A DNA stretch of 64,000 nucleotides from Pseudoxanthomonas sp. PXM03 (GTDB lineage Bacteria; Pseudomonadota; Gammaproteobacteria; Xanthomonadales; Xanthomonadaceae), in assembly GCF_014852005.1 (NCBI RefSeq), contig NZ_JACVAU010000002.1, positions 930,001-994,000 on the forward strand. Reading direction: 5' to 3'. Numbering within the stretch: the stretch's first letter is position 1; each line of letters starts with the position of its first letter. The translations under genes were made by a program, and so were the position numbers. Positions 8,431 through 17,953 of the stretch are shown here, in pieces. The notes under the pieces were generated by a model. That model made no database searches. It saw only the letters and a program-made list of their open reading frames with translations, and had not been told where the DNA came from.

Positions 8431-9078
8431 ATGCAAAGACAATGGACATGCGTGGGCGCGGGCCTGCTCGCGGTACTGTGCGCCTTGCCGTGCGGCGCGC
8501 AGGACGCGCCGGTGCCGCCTGCTCCCGTCAGCGGTGAAGCAGCCCCGCCTGCGCAGCCTGCGCGCTGCGTACTGCCTGATGGCACGCTGCTCGTCATCGA
8601 GATACTCGACCCCATCAGTTCCGCGCACGCCCATCGCGGCGACGCCTTCCGTCTGCGCCTGAAGGAACCGGTGGTCGTGGACGATGCAATCGTAATCCCC
8701 GCTGGCATCGAAGGCGCCGGCGAGATCGTGCATGCCGAGCCCTCGCGCGGTGGAGGCAAACCCGGCGAACTCATCCTCGCGGCGCGACGCCTCCAGCTCG
8801 GCGACCACACCATCCGGCTGCGCGGCTTCAAGCTGGGCGGTGCCGGACGCGACACCAGCGGCGCCGCACTGGGCGCGTCGCTGGGCATCGGACCCTTCGC
8901 GCACTTCATCCACGGCAAGGAAATCGAAATCCCCGCGCTGACGACGGCGACGGCCAAGCTGGCTGGCTCCTTTTCCACGGAAGCCGCCACGAGCGGCATC
9001 GCGCCAGACGCGGCTGCTCCAACGCCCTCGACGCCCGACATCCCATCCACCCCGAAACCACCCGACACACAGGAGTAA
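8431..9078 (+). CDS. Exported protein of unknown function
   Basis: 215 residues from the ATG at 8431, preceded by AAGGGGGAAC. The N-terminus is a signal peptide (about 1-22, ending CGAQ). A beta-rich domain follows (about 45-180) with GTLLVIEILDPISS, an internal IPAGIEGAGEIV and RLQLGDHTIRLRGF, and the tail is rich in Pro, Ala and Thr. I do not recognise a named family. It is three bases upstream of the DUF2846 gene, so the two are almost certainly one operon and may act together in the envelope. Confidence 0.75.
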   Translation: MQRQWTCVGAGLLAVLCALPCGAQDAPVPPAPVSGEAAPPAQPARCVLPDGTLLVIEILDPISSAHAHRGDAFRLRLKEPVVVDDAIVIPAGIEGAGEIVHAEPSRGGGKPGELILAARRLQLGDHTIRLRGFKLGGAGRDTSGAALGASLGIGPFAHFIHGKEIEIPALTTATAKLAGSFSTEAATSGIAPDAAAPTPSTPDIPSTPKPPDTQE

Positions 9079-9081
9079 CCC

Positions 9082-9573
9082 ATGCGTCATCCGTTGAACC
9101 GTTCGCTGCTCTGCCTCGCCCTGCTGCTGCCGATGGCGGCCGGCCACGCCCAGTCGCAGGAGGCCGCTGCGCCTGCCGCCACGGAAGCACCCGAGGCAGC
9201 GCCCGCGCCTGCGCCGGCAGCGGGCGACAGCCTGATCGGCGCACCGTCCGAAGGCATGGGCCAGATCGTGTTCTTCCGCGAGAAGAAATTCGCCGGCGCC
9301 GCCGTGAAGTACAAGGTCCGCGAAGGCGAAACGGAGCTCGGCAAGCTCAGCAGCGGCACGTACTTCGTCGCCTCCGTCGCGCCGGGCACCCATCAGTACA
9401 CGGTGCACTCCGAAGCCAAGGACGTGCTGACACTGGAAGTGGAAGCAGGCGAGACCTACTACGTGCTCGGCTCGATCACGATGGGCTTCATGGCCGGTCG
9501 CCCGAACCTGTCGCCTTCCGACGAGGCCGCCTTCAACGGCATGGCGAAAGAGCTCAAGCCCGCGAAGAAGTAA
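9082..9573 (+). CDS. DUF2846 domain exported protein
   Basis: 163 residues with a signal peptide ending near GHAQ, an Ala/Pro-rich linker (about 25-55), and a DUF2846-type beta domain: GQIVFFREKKFAGAAVKYKV, then a GTYFVASVAPGTHQYTVHSE segment and ETYYVLGSI. Family members are small periplasmic or lipoprotein-like proteins without a defined activity. It is co-transcribed with the exported protein just upstream and ends at a strong hairpin. Confidence 0.8.
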   Translation: MRHPLNRSLLCLALLLPMAAGHAQSQEAAAPAATEAPEAAPAPAPAAGDSLIGAPSEGMGQIVFFREKKFAGAAVKYKVREGETELGKLSSGTYFVASVAPGTHQYTVHSEAKDVLTLEVEAGETYYVLGSITMGFMAGRPNLSPSDEAAFNGMAKELKPAKK

Positions 9574-9591
9574 GCGCGGAAGCGGACCCCG

Positions 9592-9624
9592 CGGCGACGG
9601 TCTCCCCCAGGGAGACCGTCGCCG
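9592..9624. terminator. Bidirectional terminator
   Basis: A perfect 15-bp inverted repeat (9592-9606 and 9610-9624) with a 3-nt loop lies between the convergent genes ending at 9573 and 9628. The T-tracts are short on both sides, but the stem is very stable. Confidence 0.75.
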
Positions 9625-9627
9625 TCC

Positions 9628-10149
9628 TTATTTGCAGGCCTTGCCTTCCACCTCAAGCTTCGCCGCATACAACGTCAGCGACGGTGCTTGTGCCGCAGCG
9701 CCTGCCTGCTGCTTCGCTTCCTGCAGGTAGATACGCGACTGGCCCTGGCCATCCAGCGGCGGCGGCGTGGCGCTGCCGGGCTTGCGCCACACACGCACGA
9801 CCGCCTGCTGCGAGGGACACGCGGCGTTCGGCACGCGGATCACATCATTGAGTTTCCAGCCTGTCGCGACCGATGGCTTCGCTTTGTCGAAATCGATGAA
9901 GCGCGCGCGCGGCTGGCACTGCGGACTCGTTCGCACTGGGGCATAGCGATAAGGCTGCGTCGCGTCGCCGGTGAAGGCGCCTTCCAGCCGCGCGCAGGCC
10001 TCGGGGATCTGCCGCAGGCTGTGCACCACACCGACCGCCTGCGGCGCGCCGGCAGGACGCTGGATCTCGGGCGCCGGATCGGCCGCCTGTGCGGGCATCG
10101 CCAGTGCGAGGCAGGCGGCGAACAACGGTAGTGCGACGGTCTGGCGCAT
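9628..10149 (-). CDS. Exported protein of unknown function
   Basis: 173 residues from the ATG at 10149, which has an AAGGAG ribosome site and begins a signal peptide ([17 protein letters not shown], cleavage after AQA). Mature sequence includes [20 protein letters not shown] and a C-terminal [14 protein letters not shown]; cysteines at several positions suggest disulfides in the periplasm. I recognise no named family. It converges on the DUF2846 gene and is divergent from hppA. Confidence 0.7.
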   Translation of the reverse strand: MRQTVALPLFAACLALAMPAQAADPAPEIQRPAGAPQAVGVVHSLRQIPEACARLEGAFTGDATQPYRYAPVRTSPQCQPRARFIDFDKAKPSVATGWKLNDVIRVPNAACPSQQAVVRVWRKPGSATPPPLDGQGQSRIYLQEAKQQAGAAAQAPSLTLYAAKLEVEGKACK

Positions 10150-10409
10150 GGCAACTCCTTGAAACGGATGCGAAAACAGGATCGGGGGCGAAAGGCTGGC
10201 ATGGAATGCCTGAACCGGCCCGTCACCGCTGGCGGCACGCATCGCATCCGGTCATACTCGGGCCAGCTCCAGGGATGTCTGAACAAGGGTTTCGTGCTGC
10301 AGTCCATCGCAGCGGTCGAGTGCGCTCAATCGTTCAACAGGCTCCACCGGGATTGGGTTGCGTGTTCAAGCGTTCTGCTGGACGACATCCATCAACCTTG
10401 GGAGGGGTC

Positions 10410-12833
<2,424 letters not shown>

Positions 12834-12856
12834 GCGAAGCACGATGCGTCAAGAAG

Positions 12857-12880
12857 AAGGGCGGCCATTGGCCGCCCTTT
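12857..12880 (+). terminator. Terminator of hppA
   Basis: A 10-bp stem (12857-12866 with 12870-12879, AAGGGCGGCC/GGCCGCCCTT), a 3-nt loop and TTTCTT downstream, 24 bp after the hppA stop. Confidence 0.85.
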
Positions 12881-12890
12881 CTTAATCCCC

Positions 12891-13045
12891 TGTAGGAGCG
12901 ACGTGAGTCGCGACCGCACGCTATCGGCGCACGTAAGCCGAACCCACTAAGACAAACAAAGGAACATCGTCATTCGATCTGTTCCTGCCGATTGGGCGCT
13001 TCCCGGCGCTTACACCGTGCGGTCGCGACTCGCGTCGCTCCTACA
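12891..13045. repeat. REPIN-type element, copy 1
   Basis: Two REP sequences in inverted orientation: TGTAGGAGCGACGTGAGTCG... at 12891-12920 and its near-perfect complement at 13016-13045, with about 95 bp between. The same REP occurs twice more, also as inverted pairs. Such elements are non-autonomous and are moved by a RAYT (REP-associated Y1 transposase), which is not in this window. Confidence 0.85.
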
Positions 13046-13076
13046 GGGACCTTAGTTCGCAAGGGCGATGATCGGA

Positions 13077-13607
13077 TCAGGACGTCGGCTGCAGCGCCAC
13101 CACGCGCACGTCGACATCCTTGCACGCGTCATCCTTGCAGATGCCGTTCACCCAGGCTTCGCCGTTGCCGAACATCACGCCCTTGTAGTTGACCATCAAC
13201 TGCGAATACTTCTGCCGCGTGATGGCCTCGGCGATGGCCGGCAGCATGATCCTGTCGTAGTCGCGCACGAACGCTTCGGCATCCGCCACCTTCATCGGCT
13301 GCCCTTCCCGCACGGTGGAGAACGGATAGTCCACCAGCGCGGCGACGGCCGCCGCGTCGTTCGCTGCGACCGCCTGCTGCAGTTGGCGGATCACGGCTTC
13401 ATAGCGCGCGTGCTCGCCCAGCACTTCATCGATCGTCTGGTTGACCGCCGCAGGATCGTCCGCAACCTCGGCGGGAGGTGCCGCCGTCTTGACCACCGCC
13501 GCCTGCGCGGGCGCCGCCGCGGGCGTGGCCCGGGTATCCACCTCGGGCGCCGATGGCGCGCAGGCCGCGAGGCACAGCACCATCGATGCTGTCATCAGCT
13601 TGTTCAT
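13077..13607 (-). CDS. Putative lipoprotein of unknown function
   Basis: 176 residues. The N-terminus MNKLMTASMVLCLAAC has a lipobox with the acceptor Cys at 16. An Ala/Pro-rich linker follows (about 20-50), then a folded domain with a helix (NQTIDEVLGEHARYEAVIRQL) and the segment AEAFVRDYDRIMLPAIAEAI; the C-terminal part has a short Cys pair (ICKDDACKD). The layout resembles small NTF2-like lipoproteins, but I cannot assign a family. A TAGGAT box (13690-13695 on the complement) lies upstream. Confidence 0.75.
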   Translation of the reverse strand: MNKLMTASMVLCLAACAPSAPEVDTRATPAAAPAQAAVVKTAAPPAEVADDPAAVNQTIDEVLGEHARYEAVIRQLQQAVAANDAAAVAALVDYPFSTVREGQPMKVADAEAFVRDYDRIMLPAIAEAITRQKYSQLMVNYKGVMFGNGEAWVNGICKDDACKDVDVRVVALQPTS

Positions 13608-13753
13608 CGTTCGGATTCCTGGTCAGGTGGCAGACGCGGTGCGGTGGTCCATCCATGGCGCGACAACCCAGCTCCGGCGATGCGCCTCCATCCTAGCCAG
13701 CCGCACGCCGGCTTGCGTTCGGGAATCGTTAGCCGGAACCCGACCGCATCCAC

Positions 13754-13857
13754 CGTCGTCCCGGCGAACGCCGGGACCCAGCTTGCCTTTGCTCGTGCTC
13801 GCAAGCTGCGGGAGCAGCCGCAAACGCCAATGGGATGCAGCGAACGCTGGGACGACG
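13754..13857. repeat. Inverted-repeat element of a second family
   Basis: The outer arms CGTCGTCCCGGCG (13754-13766) and CGCTGGGACGACG (13845-13857) are inverted copies with one mismatch. The left arm continues into a 9-bp palindrome with a 2-nt loop (13758-13777). A further AGCTTGC/GCAAGCT inverted pair lies inside. The structure is REPIN-like but the sequence is unrelated to the 12.9-kb element. Confidence 0.65.
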
Positions 13858-13874
13858 TTGCGTGGCTGCCGTCG

Positions 13875-14903
13875 TCAACTCAGCACGTCGGCCAGCACCT
13901 TGCGCCCCACCGCTGCTGCAGCTTCGGCCTCGGGCGCCGTCCCGGCGGCGGCGCGCGCTTCGGCCTGCTGCTTCAGGTAGACCGGGCAGTGTTCCATCAT
14001 GTAGTCCACGTCGAACTTCATCCGCTCGACCAGGAAATCGACGAACGCGCGCACCTTCGGCGACTGCACGTGGCCGCGCGGGAAGACCGCGTTGAACTCG
14101 TACTCCTGCCCGGTCCAGCCGGCCAGGACACGCTGCAGGTGGCCCTGCTCCAGGTACGACTTCACCATGACATCGGCGCCCAGCATCAATCCCTCCCCGC
14201 ACAGCAATGCGCCCTTGAGCGCGGCCGGGTCGTTCGCGACCAGGATGGGGTTGATCGGGTAGTCGCGCTCGCCGTTCGCATCACTGAGCGTCATCGCCCA
14301 CCCGTTGCCGCGGCGGTGCTTCTGCATGGCCAGCACGCGATGGTGCTGCAGGTCGTCGGGATGCAGGGGCTCGCCATAACGCGCCAGGTACTTCGGGCTG
14401 GCATACACCTGCGTGCGCAGGGTGCTCAGCCGGCGCGCGACGAGGTTGGAATCCGGCAGGCTGCCTATGCGCAGCGCCACGTCGATCTCGCCGGAGATCA
14501 GGTCGAGCGTGTCGTTGGCGAGCACCATCTCCACGCGGATCTCGGGATACTGCGCATGGAATTCGCCCAGCAGCGGCGAGATCTTGTCGATGCCGATCGA
14601 GTATGGCGCGGTGAAGCGAAGCCAGCCGCGGGGACCGGCGTGCAGCTGGCTGACCGCACTCGCGGCCTCGTTCAATTCGCGCGCGATGCGCTGGCAGTGT
14701 TCGTAGTAGACGTTGCCGGCTTCGGTGAGGCCGAGCTTGCGCGTGGTCCGGTGCAGCAGTTGCGCGCCGAGGCGCGTCTCCAGCTCCTGCACCTTGCGGC
14801 TGACCGTGGTCTTGGGCAGGCGCAGCACATTGGCAGCGGCGATGAAGCTGCCCTGCTCCACCACCTTGACGAAGATCAGGGTGTCGTTGAGATCGTGGCT
14901 CAT
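13875..14903 (-). CDS. LysR-family transcriptional regulator
   Basis: 342 residues from the ATG at 14903; the in-frame ATG at 14930 only adds a tail. The N-terminal winged helix-turn-helix (about 5-62) is clear: LNDTLIFVKVVEQGSFIAAA, then LPKTTVSRKVQELE and LHRTTRKLGLTEAG. The LysR substrate-binding domain follows (about 90-290), then an unusual Ala-rich tail. It is divergent from the gene chain at 15034-16528 and lies next to an RND efflux operon, the same arrangement as MexT beside mexEF-oprN, so it probably controls these genes. The inducer is unknown. Confidence 0.9.
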   Translation of the reverse strand: MSHDLNDTLIFVKVVEQGSFIAAANVLRLPKTTVSRKVQELETRLGAQLLHRTTRKLGLTEAGNVYYEHCQRIARELNEAASAVSQLHAGPRGWLRFTAPYSIGIDKISPLLGEFHAQYPEIRVEMVLANDTLDLISGEIDVALRIGSLPDSNLVARRLSTLRTQVYASPKYLARYGEPLHPDDLQHHRVLAMQKHRRGNGWAMTLSDANGERDYPINPILVANDPAALKGALLCGEGLMLGADVMVKSYLEQGHLQRVLAGWTGQEYEFNAVFPRGHVQSPKVRAFVDFLVERMKFDVDYMMEHCPVYLKQQAEARAAAGTAPEAEAAAAVGRKVLADVLS

Positions 14904-14956
14904 CGTATGACTCCAGAGGACGAAGGGCACATTGGCCCGCTGACGGGATGATTATT

Positions 14957-14992
14957 CCCCTAAATCAGGACTAATCAAGTCCTCATTGGGGG
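14957..14992. promoter_or_regulatory. Candidate LysR operator
   Basis: The divergent intergenic region holds a perfect inverted repeat AGGACT-N5-AGTCCT (14967-14972 and 14978-14983), flanked by CCCCTAA and TTGGGGG that are almost symmetric. T-N11-A patterns typical of LysR sites overlap it (for example T14961 to A14973). It is centred between the regulator and the first divergent ORF. Confidence 0.45.
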
Positions 14993-15033
14993 CGTAACGT
15001 TGCGCCCATCGTCCTCCACCGGGTACCGCCCCC

Positions 15034-15261
15034 ATGCTGTTCGCCCGCCTCTTCCAATCCCTGGAACACCCCGAAGATCCGCAGGAAGCCCCGGCACCAC
15101 GCGCTTTCCGTCGCGGAAAAAGCCTGTTGTTGCGGGATCTGCCGGGCCACGTGGCCGCGCCGCGGTCGCAGCGTGGTGGCGTGCTGGGTGGTGGACGCCG
15201 CATGGGCGGGTTTGCCTCGCTGGCCGGGATTATCCCGGTCGCGGGAGGATTCATCCCATGA
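15034..15261 (+). CDS. Small protein of unknown function, 75 aa
   Basis: A 75-codon ORF divergent from the LysR gene. The N-terminal part is amphipathic (LFARLFQSLEHPED), the middle basic, and the end Gly-rich and hydrophobic (FASLAGIIPVAGGFIP). No family is recognised and its ribosome site is poor. It is listed because its stop overlaps the next start (ATGA), the next ORF overlaps the SDR in the same manner, and its third positions are GC-biased. It may be a leader peptide or a small regulatory protein. Confidence 0.45.
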   Translation: MLFARLFQSLEHPEDPQEAPAPRAFRRGKSLLLRDLPGHVAAPRSQRGGVLGGGRRMGGFASLAGIIPVAGGFIP

Positions 15262-15725
15262 GCGGGACACTAGCCCGTCGCCTTCCGACGAACGGCGTCG
15301 CCCCCGATGCCGATGACCGCAGCGCCCCCGCGCTGCGCCTTGGCACCTGCCAGGCGTTCGTGGCCGCCGCCCTCGAGGGCATGCAGGATCAGGCAATCGC
15401 GCAACAGGATCCGGATATCGCGATCAGCGCACCGGTCGCCAGACTGGCGCCCATGCCCTTTTCCTTTCCGAGTGCCGCCATGCGCTGGCTCCGTGCCGTT
15501 GCGCGTGCGCTGGCCGAACGCTTCCGCAGGCCGGCCGACCCGTCGTCATCCTCCCCCGCGACGGGTCGGTCCGCCGTGCGCCTGCCGTTCGCAAGCAAGG
15601 CCACCGGCTTCCGCGAGTTCACGCTGCCCCGCCATCTGGCCGATGGCGATCGTCTGCGCCTGCGGGTGAAGGCGGCCGGTGCCAGCGCGCGTATCGCACC
15701 GCTTTCGATGCGGAGCAAGCAGTGA
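15258..15725 (+). CDS. Protein of unknown function, 155 aa
   Basis: 155 residues. GGGAGGA sits 8-9 bases before the ATG at 15258, third positions are strongly GC-rich, and both ends overlap neighbours (ATGA with the ORF before, GTGA with the SDR after), so translation is probably coupled. The sequence shows an acidic then helical N-terminal half, a Ser/Pro linker near 100, and a C-terminal FTLPRHLADGDRLRLRVKAA strand pair. No known domain is recognised. Confidence 0.55.
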   Translation: MSGTLARRLPTNGVAPDADDRSAPALRLGTCQAFVAAALEGMQDQAIAQQDPDIAISAPVARLAPMPFSFPSAAMRWLRAVARALAERFRRPADPSSSSPATGRSAVRLPFASKATGFREFTLPRHLADGDRLRLRVKAAGASARIAPLSMRSKQ

Positions 15726-16528
15726 ACACGATGAAGGACACCCTCACCCCGGGCGCGCTGGTGCTGGGCGCAGGCGGCAACGTCGGATTCGGCGTGGTCG
15801 GTGCGCTGCTCGAAGCCGGCAGCCCGGTGCTGGCCGTCGGTCGCGACGGCCCGCGCATGAGTGCGCTGGCGGAGCATTTCGAGGACGAGCCCGGACTGGA
15901 GCTGATCCATTCCCCCTGCATCCACGACGACCGCGATGCCGCACGCCTGGCCGAGCAGGTACGCGAACGTGGTCGCCCGCTGCGTGCGGTGTTCGCCAGC
16001 ATGGGCACGCCGCTGCAGAGCGGACGCCTGCTGGATCGCCCGGCATCGTTCCTGCTGGAAAAGCTTGAAGCCGACCTGATCCCCCATCTCGCCGCCGCTC
16101 GCCACCTGCTGCCGGTGCTGGCCGAAAGCCAGACCGCCGCCAACTACGTGCTGATCGGCGGGCCGTATGCGGAGCGCGGCTGGTCGGGCTATGGCCATGC
16201 CTCGGTCACCGGTGCCGCGATGCGCATGCTGGCGCAGGTGCTGCACGAAGAAGCGCATGCACTCGGCGTGCGCGTGCAGCTGCTGTCGGTGGACAAGCCG
16301 GTATGCACGCCTGAAAACGCGATCAACGCGTGCGCGGAATGGCCCGATGCGCTGGCCGTCGGACGCAGCGCAGTGTCGCTGCTGACGCGTACTGGCCGCT
16401 CTTCGCAATCCATCGTCACCTGGTCCGCACGCGACGCCAAGCCGCCGGAGCAGACCGTGGCGTGCGACTTCGAGGACGCGTTGTGGGCCGTCGCCGGCGC
16501 CCGGCGCAATGGCCGCGCTTCCGCCTGA
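15722..16528 (+). CDS. NAD(P)-dependent SDR-type oxidoreductase
   Basis: 268 residues from the GTG at 15722, which has GGAG six bases upstream and overlaps the preceding stop. The Rossmann motif GAGGNVGFG (about 17-25) is visible. The classical Tyr-x3-Lys site is not obvious: the segment GWSGYGHASVTGAAM sits where it would be expected, with Tyr but no Lys four residues on, so the protein may be an atypical or non-catalytic SDR. It lies between the LysR regulator and the RND operon, and is the last gene of the overlapping chain. Confidence 0.8.
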   Translation: MNTMKDTLTPGALVLGAGGNVGFGVVGALLEAGSPVLAVGRDGPRMSALAEHFEDEPGLELIHSPCIHDDRDAARLAEQVRERGRPLRAVFASMGTPLQSGRLLDRPASFLLEKLEADLIPHLAAARHLLPVLAESQTAANYVLIGGPYAERGWSGYGHASVTGAAMRMLAQVLHEEAHALGVRVQLLSVDKPVCTPENAINACAEWPDALAVGRSAVSLLTRTGRSSQSIVTWSARDAKPPEQTVACDFEDALWAVAGARRNGRASA

Positions 16529-16654
16529 CTGTCACGCCACACCGCATCGCTCCGTCTCCACCTGCATCGATCCGATCCGCCGCTTGACCTCAACCTGACT
16601 TCAGGTCGCAGTCTTGGCCCCCGTTTCCTCCTCTCCCCCAAGAGACCACCACCC

Positions 16655-17863
16655 ATGAACACGAATCTCCCCACTCCCCCGCGCGCCCGCCGCCTGCTGG
16701 CGCTGGGTGCGTTCAGTGCGCTCGCCCTTGCCGTGCTGGCCGGTTGCAGCGGACAGGCCGCCGAACACGGCGCACCGCCCCCGCCGGAGGTCAGCGTCGC
16801 GGCCGTACCCGTGAAGTCGGTCAGCCAGTGGGACGAATTCAGTGGCCGCGTCGAGGCCATCGAGCACGTCGACCTGCGTCCGCGCGTGTCCGGCTACATC
16901 GATCGCGTCAACTACACCGAAGGCCAGGAAGTGAAGAAGGGCGACGTCCTCTTCACCATCGACGCGCGCAGCTACCGTGCCGAACTGGCACGCGCGCAGG
17001 CCGAACTGGCACGCGCCCGCACCCTGGCCGAACTCGGCCGCAGCGAGGCCTCGCGCGCCAAGCGCCTGTCCGACCTGCAGGCCCTGTCCACCGAGGAATA
17101 CGAACAGCGCCGCGCCAACGCCGACCAGGCACAGGCGAATGTCGCCGCCGCACAGGCCGCGCTGGAAAGCGCGCGCCTGAACCTGGAATGGACCCAGGTG
17201 CGCGCCCCCATCAATGGCCGCGCCGGTCGTGCGCTGGTCACCGCCGGCAACCTGGTCAGCGCCGGCGATGCCGCCAGCGTGCTGACGACCGTCGTCTCGC
17301 TGGACAAGGTGCACGTGCACTTCGATGCCGACGAACGCGCCTTCCTGCGCTACGCCGAGATGGCCCGCAAGGGCGAGCGTCCCAGCGAACGCGACGGCAA
17401 GGTGCCCGTGCAGGTGGCGCTGGCCGACGAAACCGACTTCCCGCATGCGGGCGTGGTCGACTTCCTCGACAACCAGGTGGACCGCAGCACCGGCACCATC
17501 CGCGCCCGCGCGCTGCTGGACAACGCCGACCGCGTCTTCACCCCCGGCCTGTATGCCCGCGTACGCCTGTTGGGCAGCGGTGAATTCAAGGCCGCGCTGG
17601 TGGACGACAAGGCCGTGCTGACCGATCAGGACCGCAAGTACGTCTACGTGGTGGACAAGGAAGGCAAGGCCCAGCGCCGCGACGTGCAGGTCGGCCGCAT
17701 GGCCGACGGCCTGCGCATCGTGGAGAAGGGCCTGTCGGCCGGCGACCGCGTGATCGTCAGCGGCGTGCAGAAGGTCTTCTTCCCCGGCATGCCGGTGCAG
17801 GCCAAGGCCGTGGTGATGGGGGCGGCCGAAGTGCCGCCGACCCAGGCCGTCGCCAAGAACTGA
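16655..17863 (+). CDS. RND efflux periplasmic adaptor (MexE-like)
   Basis: 402 residues. It bridges the inner-membrane pump and the outer-membrane channel. The N-terminus has a lipobox ending LAGC (Cys31), so it is anchored to the inner membrane. The membrane-fusion-protein order is present: barrel-sandwich (VSGYIDRVNYTEGQEVKKGD), a long alpha-hairpin (about 110-180, rich in Ala, Arg and Glu), then VRAPINGRAGRALV, a beta-barrel and the membrane-proximal domain. It is the first gene of an RND operon, 90 bp ahead of the pump. Confidence 0.94.
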   Translation: MNTNLPTPPRARRLLALGAFSALALAVLAGCSGQAAEHGAPPPPEVSVAAVPVKSVSQWDEFSGRVEAIEHVDLRPRVSGYIDRVNYTEGQEVKKGDVLFTIDARSYRAELARAQAELARARTLAELGRSEASRAKRLSDLQALSTEEYEQRRANADQAQANVAAAQAALESARLNLEWTQVRAPINGRAGRALVTAGNLVSAGDAASVLTTVVSLDKVHVHFDADERAFLRYAEMARKGERPSERDGKVPVQVALADETDFPHAGVVDFLDNQVDRSTGTIRARALLDNADRVFTPGLYARVRLLGSGEFKAALVDDKAVLTDQDRKYVYVVDKEGKAQRRDVQVGRMADGLRIVEKGLSAGDRVIVSGVQKVFFPGMPVQAKAVVMGAAEVPPTQAVAKN

Positions 17864-17953
17864 CGCTCCGCGCATTGCCCTGATTGACCCCACGCCTGCC
17901 ACTCCCCTGGCAGGCGACGGGGACGCTCTTTCTTCTTTCCAGGAAATCCACCC

